From Lutimonas halocynthiae (GTDB lineage: Bacteria; Bacteroidota; Bacteroidia; Flavobacteriales; Flavobacteriaceae): 64,000 nt of DNA. This document shows, one piece after another, positions 18,642-27,814 of this stretch. Every line of letters starts with the position of its first letter. Position 1 is the stretch's first letter. The notes below the pieces were generated by a model. It did no database searches. It saw nothing but the letters and a program-made list of their open reading frames with translations, and was not told where the DNA came from. Location: positions 248,001 to 312,000 of the forward strand of contig NZ_JAUFQO010000016.1 of assembly GCF_030409835.1 (NCBI RefSeq). The letters run 5' to 3'. The position numbers and the translations under genes were made by a program.

Positions 18642-19745
18642 ATGAAAAATATATTTTTAATGGTCTTTCTTTCACTGGTGGCAATGGCTTGCACAGAAAA
18701 AAGCGATAAACCCGCTAGCAGCAATAATGAGGCCTTGTTAAAGGAAAAGAAACAGGGTGAGATCGTGCTTAACAGAAGAATCATTCCTGTATCACAATTG
18801 GTTAGTAAAGAAATGCAAGAAAGTCTTCGTTCAATAAAGCCTCCAGCGTATGAATCTATGCAAGCCTTCCCTCAAACCAACGAGGAATGGGTAACTTTTA
18901 TTGAAGCTAAAGATAAGGTGACCATTGAAAACGCTCATAAGTTGGCTGAAATGCTATCTATAACCGTGGAGAAGAAAGAGATTAACGGCACAGTAGTTAG
19001 ATACATTTCGCCTCCAAAAATTGCAGATAAATACACAAATAGTTATTTTATTAACATCCATGGAGGAGCCTTTATTTTGAATGGTGGTGATGCCTCGTAT
19101 ACTGAAGCGATGCTTATAGCAAGTAGTTTACAAATACCTGTTATTTCCATTGATTATCACATGCCACCAGAACATCCTTATCCTACCGGATTAAATGATG
19201 CTGTGGCTGCTTATAAAGGTATATTAGAAAAACACCCAAATCACAACTTATTTTTAGGCGGAACTTCTGCAGGTGGAAATATTACAATGGTTACAACGCT
19301 GAAATTAATAGAAGAAGGTGTTGAGCTACCTAAAGCTCTTTTCCTTGGCACTCCTGTAACCGTTCTAAATAAAAAAGGAGATTCGTTTTATACCAACGAG
19401 AACCTAGATAGAGTTTTAGGAACATGGGATGGATTTCTTGCAGCATCTTTTAAATTATATGCCAATGGTGTTGATTTAGAAAGCCCTTATCTTTCTCCTC
19501 TTAATGCTAATCTTTCTGGGTTTCCTCCTTCTATTTTAGTTACCGGTACACGCGACATACTATTAAGTTCAACGGTAATGACTCACCTTAAATTACGAGA
19601 TGCAGGCTCCACCTCAGACCTTATGGTCATTGAAGGACAATCTCATGGTGACTATATGCTAGCTGCTAAAAGTCCTGAGTCAAAATCGGTATATAGGGAG
19701 CTTGATAAATTTCTAACACAGTACATAAATAATGAAATTGAATAA
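18642..19745 (+). CDS. Alpha/beta hydrolase (HSL-type esterase) lipoprotein
   Basis: The 367-residue protein has a lipoprotein signal with cysteine C17 (VAMAC). The catalytic core is of the hormone-sensitive lipase family: oxyanion-hole HGGAF (140-144), nucleophile S209 in GGTSAGGN, D305 in GTRDILL and H335 in GQSHGDY. The DYHMPPEHPYPTGL segment is a variant of the family DYRLAPEHPFPA. It should hydrolyse ester bonds of short or medium acyl or alcohol substrates outside the cytoplasm. It sits 38 bases after the second DUF1254 gene and is likely cotranscribed. Confidence 0.88.
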   Translation: MKNIFLMVFLSLVAMACTEKSDKPASSNNEALLKEKKQGEIVLNRRIIPVSQLVSKEMQESLRSIKPPAYESMQAFPQTNEEWVTFIEAKDKVTIENAHKLAEMLSITVEKKEINGTVVRYISPPKIADKYTNSYFINIHGGAFILNGGDASYTEAMLIASSLQIPVISIDYHMPPEHPYPTGLNDAVAAYKGILEKHPNHNLFLGGTSAGGNITMVTTLKLIEEGVELPKALFLGTPVTVLNKKGDSFYTNENLDRVLGTWDGFLAASFKLYANGVDLESPYLSPLNANLSGFPPSILVTGTRDILLSSTVMTHLKLRDAGSTSDLMVIEGQSHGDYMLAAKSPESKSVYRELDKFLTQYINNEIE

Positions 19746-19804
19746 AAACTGCTGATTAAAACAAGGCACTAAAAACAATAATACTAACTAAAAACAATTT
19801 AACT

Positions 19805-20725
19805 ATGAATTTATTATTTGAATCATTTGATCTAATTACATTTCTTGTCGGTCTAGGAGTCTTAGCCGCTTTAATGCTTTTAAATGAGTTTGCCAGAAGG
19901 TATAAGTACGTCGCATTAACCCTTTTTATAGTGATTCCTATTATCTTTACCATTTTTGTCTGGCCTAAAACGGCTGTTGCTGGATCGAGTGTTGGGTCTT
20001 GGTTTCATTGGGCCAAATTGTATTCTGTCCTAGCCGCGGCATTATCTTGTTTGGCAATAAGTTATTGGAAGAAAGCCGCTGCTAATAAGTATGTTTTGAT
20101 GCTTCCTGCAATTATTTTGGCGATTAATATTGCGGAGGCGGTCTTGCGAGATTTTGAAGTCTATAGTATTCATGGTATGGACCATGGGATGCTGCTCAAT
20201 GGAGGTCCATGGAATATCATGAACGGAATCGCTGGTATCTTAAATATCATTGCTATTTCTGGTTGGATGGGTATTTTTGCAAGTAAAGGAAAAACCAAAG
20301 ACGTTATCTGGCCAGATCAGATCTGGGTATGGGTTATAGCTTATGATTTATGGAATTTCGCATATACTTATAATTGTGTTCCTGATCATTCTTGGTACGC
20401 AGGTTTACTGTTACTTTTAGCCAGTGTTATTCCTTTCCTTATCATCAAAAAAGGAGCTTGGTTTCAACACAGAGCTTTCACCTTGGCCTTTTGGATGATG
20501 TTTGTAATGAGTTATCCTGCATTTGTTGATACCTCAGCTTATGCGGTTAAATCAACCAATAATGACACCATGCTTTTTATAGTTAGTTTTATCGCATTGT
20601 TAGCCAATGTAATTTTGATAGGTTATCACGTTTATCGTATCATTAAGAAGAAAATTAATCCGTTAAAATCAGAAGTATATAGTGATACGGAGGCATACAA
20701 GACTGTTATAGCTGAAAATAGTTAA
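19805..20725 (+). CDS. DUF5692 multi-pass membrane protein
   Basis: The 306-residue protein contains about eight or nine hydrophobic segments (for example 11-25, 36-53, 70-85 and 94-113), with conserved-looking Trp and His clusters (WFHWAKLYSV, IHGMDHGMLLNGGPWN, YDLWNFAYTYNC). I recall this pattern as DUF5692, without known function. The HGMDHGM segment could bind metal or a cofactor, but this is speculative. It is the last gene of the TetR-barrel-DUF1254-esterase block and precedes a probable terminator, so the block may form one unit. Confidence 0.68.
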   Translation: MNLLFESFDLITFLVGLGVLAALMLLNEFARRYKYVALTLFIVIPIIFTIFVWPKTAVAGSSVGSWFHWAKLYSVLAAALSCLAISYWKKAAANKYVLMLPAIILAINIAEAVLRDFEVYSIHGMDHGMLLNGGPWNIMNGIAGILNIIAISGWMGIFASKGKTKDVIWPDQIWVWVIAYDLWNFAYTYNCVPDHSWYAGLLLLLASVIPFLIIKKGAWFQHRAFTLAFWMMFVMSYPAFVDTSAYAVKSTNNDTMLFIVSFIALLANVILIGYHVYRIIKKKINPLKSEVYSDTEAYKTVIAENS

Positions 20726-20742
20726 TATATTTAATTTTAAGG

Positions 20743-20790
20743 GGTGTCAGGTGGAATATGAGAACTAATATTTTACCTGATGCTTTTTTT
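20743..20790 (+). terminator. Probable rho-independent terminator after DUF5692 gene
   Basis: TCAGGT (20747-20752) pairs with ACCTGA (20775-20780), extended by G-U pairs and one G-C, with a 22-base loop and then a run of T. The loop is long but the position, just after the last gene of the block, fits. Confidence 0.6.
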
Positions 20791-20854
20791 TATATAGAAT
20801 GACTATGATTACATTTAGCTTGTATTATGAATCTATAATCCATTATGATCAAGC

Positions 20855-20884
20855 TTTGATGTATCGTGGATGAAGATAATTTTG
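20855..20884 (+). promoter_or_regulatory. Probable promoter of the MarC gene
   Basis: TTTG (20855-20858) is separated by 18 bases from TAATTTTG (20877-20884). This is a good Bacteroidota -33/-7 match, 77 bases before the start of the MarC-family gene. Confidence 0.6.
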
Positions 20885-20960
20885 AAACGCTAGACTAATT
20901 ATAACTCATAATTAAATTGTAATTTTAAGCGAACTAAATGCAAATAAACCAAACCTCTCT

Positions 20961-21575
20961 ATGATTGAGCTTGTTTCAACCTTTATTTTTCTCTTTGCAG
21001 TTATTGATCCGATAGGATCTGTTCCGGTATTTATTGCTGTTACAGATGGTTTAAGCGAAAAAGAAAAAAGAACCACTGCCTTTAAAGCAGTACTTGTTTC
21101 ATACGGAGTGCTGCAATTTTTTATCATTGCAGGAGAACTCATTCTTGATGCGATTGAAGTACCACTGCCGGCTTTTCAAATTGCCGGTGGAATCGTACTA
21201 TTTCTTTTTGCCCTTACCATGATTTTTGGCGATAGTAAGCCAGATGAGGAGATCAAATCAGTTAAAGACCCTAACGAAATAGCAATATATCCTATGGCAA
21301 TGCCCTCGATAGCCAGTCCTGGGGCCATGCTTGCGGTTGTATTATTGACAAAGAATGCTGAGTACAGCATATTTGAACAGGTACAATCAAGTCTTGTAAT
21401 GGTCGTCGTGTTGGCAATTGTTTTAATTCTATTATTACTCTCCACAAAAGTTCACAAATTAATTGGATCGGCAGGAGCCAGTATTATCAGTAGGGTGATG
21501 GGTTTGATTTTGACAGCAGTAGCAGCAGATAATATTATTATGGGTATCAAAGAATCTTTTGGTTTGATGATGTAA
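20961..21575 (+). CDS. MarC-family integral membrane protein
   Basis: The 204-residue protein has about six hydrophobic helices and the family features FLFAVIDPIGSVPVFIAVTDG at the N-terminus and MAMPSIASPGAM in the middle. MarC/YchE/YhgN proteins are widespread inner-membrane proteins whose transport substrate is unsettled; the older multidrug-resistance link was not supported. It is preceded by its own promoter, and the mechanosensitive channel gene follows 61 bases downstream on the same strand. Confidence 0.9.
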   Translation: MIELVSTFIFLFAVIDPIGSVPVFIAVTDGLSEKEKRTTAFKAVLVSYGVLQFFIIAGELILDAIEVPLPAFQIAGGIVLFLFALTMIFGDSKPDEEIKSVKDPNEIAIYPMAMPSIASPGAMLAVVLLTKNAEYSIFEQVQSSLVMVVVLAIVLILLLLSTKVHKLIGSAGASIISRVMGLILTAVAADNIIMGIKESFGLMM

Positions 21576-21636
21576 TAAGTTGATTTGTAATATTTTAAAA
21601 TGAATAATTGAAAGTAAAACTTCTAATAATATATTA

Positions 21637-23514
21637 ATGAAAAATGCTTTAGTAGATCAACTAAGATTTGTTTTATTAGCTGTTTTAGTGATTTCTTCTT
21701 ATTGGAATATGAGTGCTCAAAGTACTGATTCCTTAGACATCTCAATTGATTCAGTTTATACTGCGCAGGACAGTGCAAAGATCGTATCGTTTAATAATCC
21801 ACTGGAAACGACTAATAGATCTAGTCCCCGGGCTGTATTGATGAACTTCATGGAAAACATGAATAGTTCTTACACTTTTTTGATGGATGCAAACGAAAGG
21901 AACCTTGAAATTCCGGGATACTTTATTGCTGATGAGGTGAAGGAGGATGTGAAGAAGGCTGAATTCTTTTTTGAAAGGGCGACCTATTGCATGGATCTTA
22001 GAAAATTTCCGCCATCATTACAGAAAGATTTGGGTTATGGCAGAGCCATTATGCTCAAAGAGGTCTTAGACAAGATTAATCTGCCTGATTTTGAGGAAGT
22101 TCCAGATTATCAAGATGTTGAAATAGATTTGGAAACCAAAAAAAATCCCAAATTATATTCATGGAAAATTCCAAATACTGAAATCATCTTGGTTAAAGTA
22201 GAGGAAGGCATACTTCAGGGAGAATATATGTTTTCGGCTGAAACAGTTGAAAAACTGCCAAAATTTTATGATCAGGTGAAGAACCTCCCTTATAAAACGG
22301 ACCGTGAGGTTACGGAAGGTTTTTATGATTTTTACATCAGTACGCCTGGATTGCTCATGCCACCCAGATGGAGCGAATACTTGCCGGAATGGTCAACCAA
22401 AATGTATTATTATCAAACCATTTGGCAATGGCTCGCCATGTTGATTTCTGTTCTTGTCGCATTTGTAGTGATTAGAATTCTGAATAGAATTTTGATTTTA
22501 GAAAGTGAGAAGGTTTCCTTGTTGATTCGAAAATGGAGTAAAGCCATATTTTACGCATGTTTGATTGTTATTACAGTTTTTTTGAACAAGTTTCTAAATG
22601 AACAGATCAATATAACAGGTACGACCTTGGTTGTAACAAAGTTGTTTCTGGAATCAATATTCTGGTTCTTTGTATCCTTACTTACTTATAACGTTATTCA
22701 GGCTGTTGCAGAAGTGATCATTAACGCTCCTAAAGTAGCGAAGATAGGTATTGAGGCGACCTATACAAGAGCAACTTTTATGGTTGGCGCCATATTTATA
22801 TCCGTTTTTATAATAGTTATAGGCTTGTCCCAGATTGGTGTTTCAATTGTACCGTTGCTTACGGGTGTTGGGATAGGAGGTTTGGCTATCGCTTTGGCGG
22901 CGCGGTCAACCTTAGAAAATGTAATAGGAAGTTTTACCATATTTGCCGATAAACCTTATCGTGTAAATGATAGGGTAAATGTTCTCAATTATAATGGTAC
23001 CATTGAATCCATTGGAATCAGGTCAACACAAATAAGATTGCTTACGGGACCCTTGGTTTCTATTCCAAATGAGAAAATGGCATCAGTTGAGATTGAAAAT
23101 ATTCAAGCCAGGCCATTTATTAGAAGAGATTTTGACATCAGAATGAAACATGGCTCGCCTTATGAAGAGGTTGAGAAAATTGTTGGGATGATACGAGATA
23201 TATTATCAGTGCCTGAAGGTGAAAAAAATCATCCGAACCAAGCGATAAATAACGCTGATTATCCACCTCGCGTATTTTTTAATAATATTAGTGCTGATGC
23301 CTTTAATATCTCTGTATTATACTGGCACTTCCCACCAAATCATTGGGAATTTATGGAGCATGCTGAGGGTGTAAATATTAAAATTATTCGACAATTAAAT
23401 GAAGCAGGTATCGAATTTGCGTTCCCTACGCAAATGTTACATTTAGATGATGTAAATAATAAAACTATTGATCTTGATGACGATAAAATCGATCAAAAAG
23501 AAAATAATAATTGA
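21637..23514 (+). CDS. MscS-family mechanosensitive ion channel (large form)
   Basis: The 625-residue protein has an N-terminal signal and a ~230-residue extracytoplasmic domain. Several transmembrane helices (about 265-285, 300-320, 340-360, 375-395 and 405-425) follow, then the MscS pore and cytoplasmic beta domain. The pore-helix region includes LLTGVGIGGLAIALAARSTL and the following FADKPYRVNDRVN. Such channels release solutes upon hypo-osmotic stress. The Asp-rich tail (DLDDDKIDQKENNN) is hydrophilic. It is 32 bases upstream of the DUF808 gene, suggesting an envelope-stress unit, although no regulator is seen. Confidence 0.9.
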   Translation: MKNALVDQLRFVLLAVLVISSYWNMSAQSTDSLDISIDSVYTAQDSAKIVSFNNPLETTNRSSPRAVLMNFMENMNSSYTFLMDANERNLEIPGYFIADEVKEDVKKAEFFFERATYCMDLRKFPPSLQKDLGYGRAIMLKEVLDKINLPDFEEVPDYQDVEIDLETKKNPKLYSWKIPNTEIILVKVEEGILQGEYMFSAETVEKLPKFYDQVKNLPYKTDREVTEGFYDFYISTPGLLMPPRWSEYLPEWSTKMYYYQTIWQWLAMLISVLVAFVVIRILNRILILESEKVSLLIRKWSKAIFYACLIVITVFLNKFLNEQINITGTTLVVTKLFLESIFWFFVSLLTYNVIQAVAEVIINAPKVAKIGIEATYTRATFMVGAIFISVFIIVIGLSQIGVSIVPLLTGVGIGGLAIALAARSTLENVIGSFTIFADKPYRVNDRVNVLNYNGTIESIGIRSTQIRLLTGPLVSIPNEKMASVEIENIQARPFIRRDFDIRMKHGSPYEEVEKIVGMIRDILSVPEGEKNHPNQAINNADYPPRVFFNNISADAFNISVLYWHFPPNHWEFMEHAEGVNIKIIRQLNEAGIEFAFPTQMLHLDDVNNKTIDLDDDKIDQKENNN

Positions 23515-23546
23515 TACTTCGTATATTTTAAACCTATTATAAGTAA

Positions 23547-24431
23547 ATGACAGGGTTTTTTGCAATTTTAGATGATATCGCGGTTTTAATGGATGACGTA
23601 GCTGTAATGGCGAAAGTAGCCACCAAAAAAACGGCTGGTGTACTGGGTGATGATTTGGCTGTTGGGGCCGAAAAGGCATCTAGTTTCAGAGCATCAAGAG
23701 AGTTGCCTGTACTTTGGGCCATTACAAAAGGTTCATTTATCAACAAGCTGCTTATTTTGCCTTTTGCGTTTTTGTTAACCGCCTATGCGCCTCAATTGAT
23801 CACACCCATATTACTAATTGGCGGTGTATACCTGAGTTTTGAGGGCGTAGAAAAAATCGTTCACACTTTTTTTCATAAAAAACTAGAAGAAGAAGACAAT
23901 GTTCAAACCTTAACTGAAGACGAATTGCTTGTCGTTGAAAAGGCGAAGATTAAATCTACCATTATAACTGATTTTATTTTATCCTTGGAAATCATTATGA
24001 TTGCCTTAGGAACGGTAACAGGCAAACCTATAATGGAGCAAATAATGGTGGTATCTATTGTTGCAATTATTGCTACTATTGGAGTCTATGGCATCGTTGC
24101 TTTGATGGTCCGCATGGACGATATGGGTATGAAATTTATACAGATGGCAAGAGGCAAAAGCCAGTTTGTAAAGTCTTCTTTAGTTATTATGGGAAAAGGC
24201 CTGGTATATTCTCTCCCAAAATTGATACAATTGCTAGCTGTTGTTGGAACCATAGCTATGTTGCTTGTTGGAGGCGGTTTATTTGTTCACAATATTCAGG
24301 AAATTCATGATATGTTACACGCCTTACCAATTATCATTGCTGAATTGTTAATGGGGTTGATCGTGGGGTTTGTAGCTTTTGCTTTGGTTAAAGCTTTTAA
24401 GAAGATTAAGATCATGTTGGTCGGTGCATAG
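23547..24431 (+). CDS. DUF808 (YedI-like) inner-membrane protein
   Basis: The 294-residue protein is a DUF808 member. The N-terminus has two amphipathic stretches with the conserved pattern ILDDIAVLMDDVAVMAKVA and GVLGDDLAVGAEKA, then WAITKGS and a series of hydrophobic helices, including PLMITPIL-like and AIIATIGVYGIVALMV segments. Its function is unknown; in Escherichia coli the homologue YedI is an inner-membrane protein. It follows the MscS-type gene closely. Confidence 0.85.
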   Translation: MTGFFAILDDIAVLMDDVAVMAKVATKKTAGVLGDDLAVGAEKASSFRASRELPVLWAITKGSFINKLLILPFAFLLTAYAPQLITPILLIGGVYLSFEGVEKIVHTFFHKKLEEEDNVQTLTEDELLVVEKAKIKSTIITDFILSLEIIMIALGTVTGKPIMEQIMVVSIVAIIATIGVYGIVALMVRMDDMGMKFIQMARGKSQFVKSSLVIMGKGLVYSLPKLIQLLAVVGTIAMLLVGGGLFVHNIQEIHDMLHALPIIIAELLMGLIVGFVAFALVKAFKKIKIMLVGA

Positions 24432-24516
24432 AGCTTTTAAGGTACAGCCTTGTTAAAAATATAGCCACATAGGAGTTTAAAAGTAAATGACCATAGATTT
24501 TAAATATATTTATTCA

Positions 24517-25326
24517 ATGAAATCTCAACCTGAAAAGAATTATAAAGAAATTAATAGAGCATCCTGGAACAATAGGGTAGATGCTCATATCAACTCTGAA
24601 TTTTATGATATGAAAGGTTTTCTATCAGGAAAATCGTCGTTGAATTCTATTGAAATTGGATTCTTGGGAGACATAAAGGGCAAGCGTATCTTACATCTTC
24701 AATGCCATTTCGGGCAAGACACGATTTCAATGGCCAGAGAAGGTGCAATTGTAACAGGCGTAGACTTGTCAGATAAAGCTATTGAAAAGGCTAAAGAAAT
24801 TGCAGAAAAATGCAAGGTTGATGCAACCTTTATTTGCTGTGATATTTTCGATTTGCCCAACCATTTAGAGGAGCAGTTTGATATTGTTTACACAAGTTAT
24901 GGAGTGATTGGTTGGCTACCTGATCTGGATAAATGGGCGAGAATAGTTTCCCGATTTTTAAAGCCAGATGGTCATTTTGTATTTGTGGAGTTTCACCCGG
25001 TAGTCTGGATGTTTGACGATGATTTTGAAAAAATTGAATATAATTATTTTAACGCCGGAGCCATGGTTGAAACTGAAGATGGAACTTATGCTGACAGAGA
25101 GGCTCAGATAAGCCAAGAATGCATCGTTTGGAATCACAGTCTTAGTGACATAATACATAACCTTATTAAAAACGGGCTACGCATAGATTTACTTAAAGAA
25201 TACGATTATTCACCGTACAATTGTTTTAAACACACCATTGAATTTGAGCCTAAAAAATATAGGATAAAGCATTTGGAAAATAAAATTCCTATGGTATTTG
25301 CCATTAAGGCGTTAAAGGCACAGTAA
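24517..25326 (+). CDS. Class I SAM-dependent methyltransferase
   Basis: The protein (about 269 residues from ATG 24517; an in-frame ATG at 24487 is possible) has a Rossmann methyltransferase core. Motif I is ILHLQCHFGQDTISMA, motif II is VTGVDLSDKAI, and the later YTSYGVIGWLPDL and FVEFHPVVWMF match the Methyltransf_11/25 group. The N-terminal NRASWNNRVDAH segment is typical of uncharacterised members of this group. The substrate is unknown. A convergent small membrane protein gene lies downstream. Confidence 0.85.
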   Translation: MKSQPEKNYKEINRASWNNRVDAHINSEFYDMKGFLSGKSSLNSIEIGFLGDIKGKRILHLQCHFGQDTISMAREGAIVTGVDLSDKAIEKAKEIAEKCKVDATFICCDIFDLPNHLEEQFDIVYTSYGVIGWLPDLDKWARIVSRFLKPDGHFVFVEFHPVVWMFDDDFEKIEYNYFNAGAMVETEDGTYADREAQISQECIVWNHSLSDIIHNLIKNGLRIDLLKEYDYSPYNCFKHTIEFEPKKYRIKHLENKIPMVFAIKALKAQ

Positions 25327-25411
25327 TAGTCAGCAGCTATTGGAACAGGAAATAGTAATAAACTCAAGCGCTTGCGCGTGTAGTGATGACTATCGAGGTG
25401 ATGAGAGTTCT

Positions 25412-25783
25412 TCAATGCCTCAAGAAACCTCTTTTAGAACCTCTTTTTGCAGTTGAACCATGTATGTTGCCACCTCCCCACTTTAAACCGCTCTTTCTTT
25501 GGCTGAAAGTTGGGTAGCTCTCCACGCTGTTTTTTTTAGTTTGTTTGGAAGCATCACTATGGGCGAATTCTTTATCATGTGATTGGTAGTTCTTTTGCTT
25601 ATTCAATTTTTTTTTTCGATCAAAATAGTCAACGATAAAGAGTGGAAGTGCTACGATCGATAATAGTCCAATCCCAAGCGGGAGAGACCAGTGAATAAAA
25701 TTAAGTTCAAATTTGAGACCAATATAACTGATTATTACTAGGAAAGCGCCGAGGTAAGCTGATATGTATATCGCTTTTTTCAT
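25412..25783 (-). CDS. Small membrane protein of unknown function
   Basis: I do not recognise this protein. From ATG 25783 it has 123 residues: a first hydrophobic helix (about 3-22), a second (about 33-52), then a charged tail with KKKLNKQKN and a Gly/Lys-rich end (LKWGGGNIHGSTAKRGSKRG). An in-frame ATG three codons upstream is equally possible. The tail looks disordered and positively charged, so it could contact nucleic acid or lipid headgroups, but that is a guess. It is separated from the neighbouring HupE-type gene by 67 bases on the same strand. Confidence 0.55.
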   Translation of the reverse strand: MKKAIYISAYLGAFLVIISYIGLKFELNFIHWSLPLGIGLLSIVALPLFIVDYFDRKKKLNKQKNYQSHDKEFAHSDASKQTKKNSVESYPTFSQRKSGLKWGGGNIHGSTAKRGSKRGFLRH

Positions 25784-25850
25784 TGTTAACAAACCACTTA
25801 AAGCTTAAAATTACAAAATACGCTCTTTCAATCCAATAAAATCGACTGAT

Positions 25851-26867
25851 TTAATCCCAAAACTTTACAACCCTTTGTATCATCCAAAAAGCTGCAATTG
25901 AACCTATTGCGTAGGCAGGGACCTTTTTTACATAAGCTGGCCATTGCTTTTTGAGGTTTAGAATTTGAAGCAGCAGCAAGACAACAACCACAAACATGAT
26001 TTGTCCTAATTCAACTCCTACATTGAAGAAAGCTAAGGCCAAAGGAATATCTTGTTGTGGGAGTCCAATTTCAGATAAGGCACCTGCAAAACCAAAGCCA
26101 TGGAGCAGGCCAAAACTAAAGGCAACAATCCAGGGTTTACGACTTGTTAAGGTTTGTTTCCCTTCCATATTATGTACTAATTCTACGGCCAGAAAAACAA
26201 TACTTAGAGCTATAACAGCTTCAACCGGTGCTCCAGGAAAACTCACGTAACCCAATGCCGCAAGACTTAATGTAATACTATGCGCCACCGTAAAGGCTGT
26301 AATTGTTTTTATTATTTTCCATTTGCCCTGCGTAATTAAAATGAGTGCCAGTACAAATAATAAATGATCAATGCCTAATAGAATATGTTCTATTCCCAGT
26401 ATGGTATACGTCTTGATCACATCATATGAACTGGTTTGGCCAGGTATGATTTGTGAATCCTTGTCGGCTTGTAGCATGAAGCTTGCTTTTTCACCGTTTA
26501 GATAAGATATCGTTACCAAAACATCAATTAGGGTCTTATTTAGACCTTGAATAGAAAGCATCTGACCTCTCAGAGGCTCTGTTGAACTAATACTGTAGTA
26601 GTAAATAACTGATCCGGGAATCTGATTTGGATTCTTAAGGGTTTCAATAGTAAAGGATTTCGGAAAAACGGGTTGAATCCTGGGCACTGCATCCCCCATA
26701 CTAGGAACCTTCCAAAATACTTCATAACTTGTTTCTGAAACCTGTATGATTTGTAAATAAGCCGGCCTTATTTCATGTGCCTTGACCAAGGAAGGTGTCA
26801 AAATCAAAAACATTATAACCAGAAAGAAAGACTTCAGTTTTATTTTGTGATCCAGTTTATCCATCAA
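25851..26867 (-). CDS. HupE/UreJ-type membrane protein (candidate metal permease)
   Basis: The 338-residue protein has a Sec signal (about 10-30, ending in KAHEIRPAY), so the mature protein would begin near a histidine. A periplasmic domain of ~110 residues follows. The C-terminal half is a membrane region of the HupE_UreJ_2 type, with conserved histidines in ILGIEHILLGIDHLLFVL, TVAHSITLSL and FGLLHGFGFAGAL, and NVGVELGQ. HupE/UreJ proteins are linked to nickel or cobalt uptake; metal and direction are not provable here. It overlaps the parvulin gene by 11 bases, so the two are translationally coupled. Confidence 0.82.
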   Translation of the reverse strand: MMDKLDHKIKLKSFFLVIMFLILTPSLVKAHEIRPAYLQIIQVSETSYEVFWKVPSMGDAVPRIQPVFPKSFTIETLKNPNQIPGSVIYYYSISSTEPLRGQMLSIQGLNKTLIDVLVTISYLNGEKASFMLQADKDSQIIPGQTSSYDVIKTYTILGIEHILLGIDHLLFVLALILITQGKWKIIKTITAFTVAHSITLSLAALGYVSFPGAPVEAVIALSIVFLAVELVHNMEGKQTLTSRKPWIVAFSFGLLHGFGFAGALSEIGLPQQDIPLALAFFNVGVELGQIMFVVVVLLLLQILNLKKQWPAYVKKVPAYAIGSIAAFWMIQRVVKFWD

Positions 26868-27747
26868 TATTGTTTACTTCATTATTTTTAAGAAATTCAA
26901 TAAAACTATCATCGAACTTATCAGGATTCAAATCATATTCTATATTGTAATTTTTACGAAATTCTTCAAAAATCATTTCATTCATCTTTTTCTGGTTTTC
27001 GTATTCAAGATCACGAAGTACATCAGCCTGTATATCATTAAAAGGGATTGGTGCTGACTCTTTTTTGTCAGCGATAAAAACGAGGTGGTAACCAAATCCC
27101 GATTGGATAGGGCCTGTCCATTGGTTAACTTCGATTTTTTCAAGTTCATCAGTAAAATTTAATCCTAACTGACGATTCAACTCACTTTCATCTACTGACT
27201 TAAAATAAAAAGGGAATGGCATCTTATCACCTAAATTTTCGGCCATTTTTGGGTCCTGCTGCGAAATACTTTGCAGCATGTTTTTGGCTTCTGCTTTAGG
27301 ATTATTATGATAGTCAAGACTATAAATTATTTGATATAATTCGTATGAATTTTGGCTCATATAAGATTCGATATTATCTTTATAAAAAGCCAGTATTTCA
27401 TCATCATTAGGCTCGTTTAAACTCGCAATGTCACTGGATAGAAATTGCATTTTTTGCGACAAGCGTCTTTTAATTATTTCATCATTATGATCAAGATTCA
27501 TCTTAAGTGCCTCTTGATAAAAAATTTCTTGTTTGATGTTTTGAAGTATCAAACTCTTTAATTCTTCATCAGTTGGTAACCGCTTCCATTGCATTTCCCA
27601 ACTTGCAATGATATTGTCAACATCAAAATCATTGATCACAATAGTTTCTTCATTAGTCTGATCATTTGAAACGATTCCATAGATAATGAACAAGCCAATG
27701 CCCATCAATAAAAAATGAAACAAGGGTTCTTTCAATAATTTTTTCAT
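26857..27747 (-). CDS. Membrane-anchored parvulin-type peptidyl-prolyl isomerase
   Basis: The 296-residue protein has an N-terminal signal-anchor (FHFLLMGIGLFIIYGIV, about 11-27). A SurA-N-like helical region (about 35-115) precedes a parvulin domain (about 125-245) with the GFGYHLVFI and WTGPIQSG segments, then a helical tail. These proteins help fold exported proteins. Being fused by overlap to a HupE-type gene and adjacent to exported DUF3604 genes suggests that it assists their folding. The canonical first parvulin motif (HIL-x-x) is weak; the family call rests mainly on the C-terminal half. Confidence 0.78.
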   Translation of the reverse strand: MKKLLKEPLFHFLLMGIGLFIIYGIVSNDQTNEETIVINDFDVDNIIASWEMQWKRLPTDEELKSLILQNIKQEIFYQEALKMNLDHNDEIIKRRLSQKMQFLSSDIASLNEPNDDEILAFYKDNIESYMSQNSYELYQIIYSLDYHNNPKAEAKNMLQSISQQDPKMAENLGDKMPFPFYFKSVDESELNRQLGLNFTDELEKIEVNQWTGPIQSGFGYHLVFIADKKESAPIPFNDIQADVLRDLEYENQKKMNEMIFEEFRKNYNIEYDLNPDKFDDSFIEFLKNNEVNNIDG

Positions 27748-27814
27748 ATTGATCTAAAAATTTGATGACTTAAAAATAAGATATTCATGATAAAGATCTC
27801 TCTTAAAGAATCTT

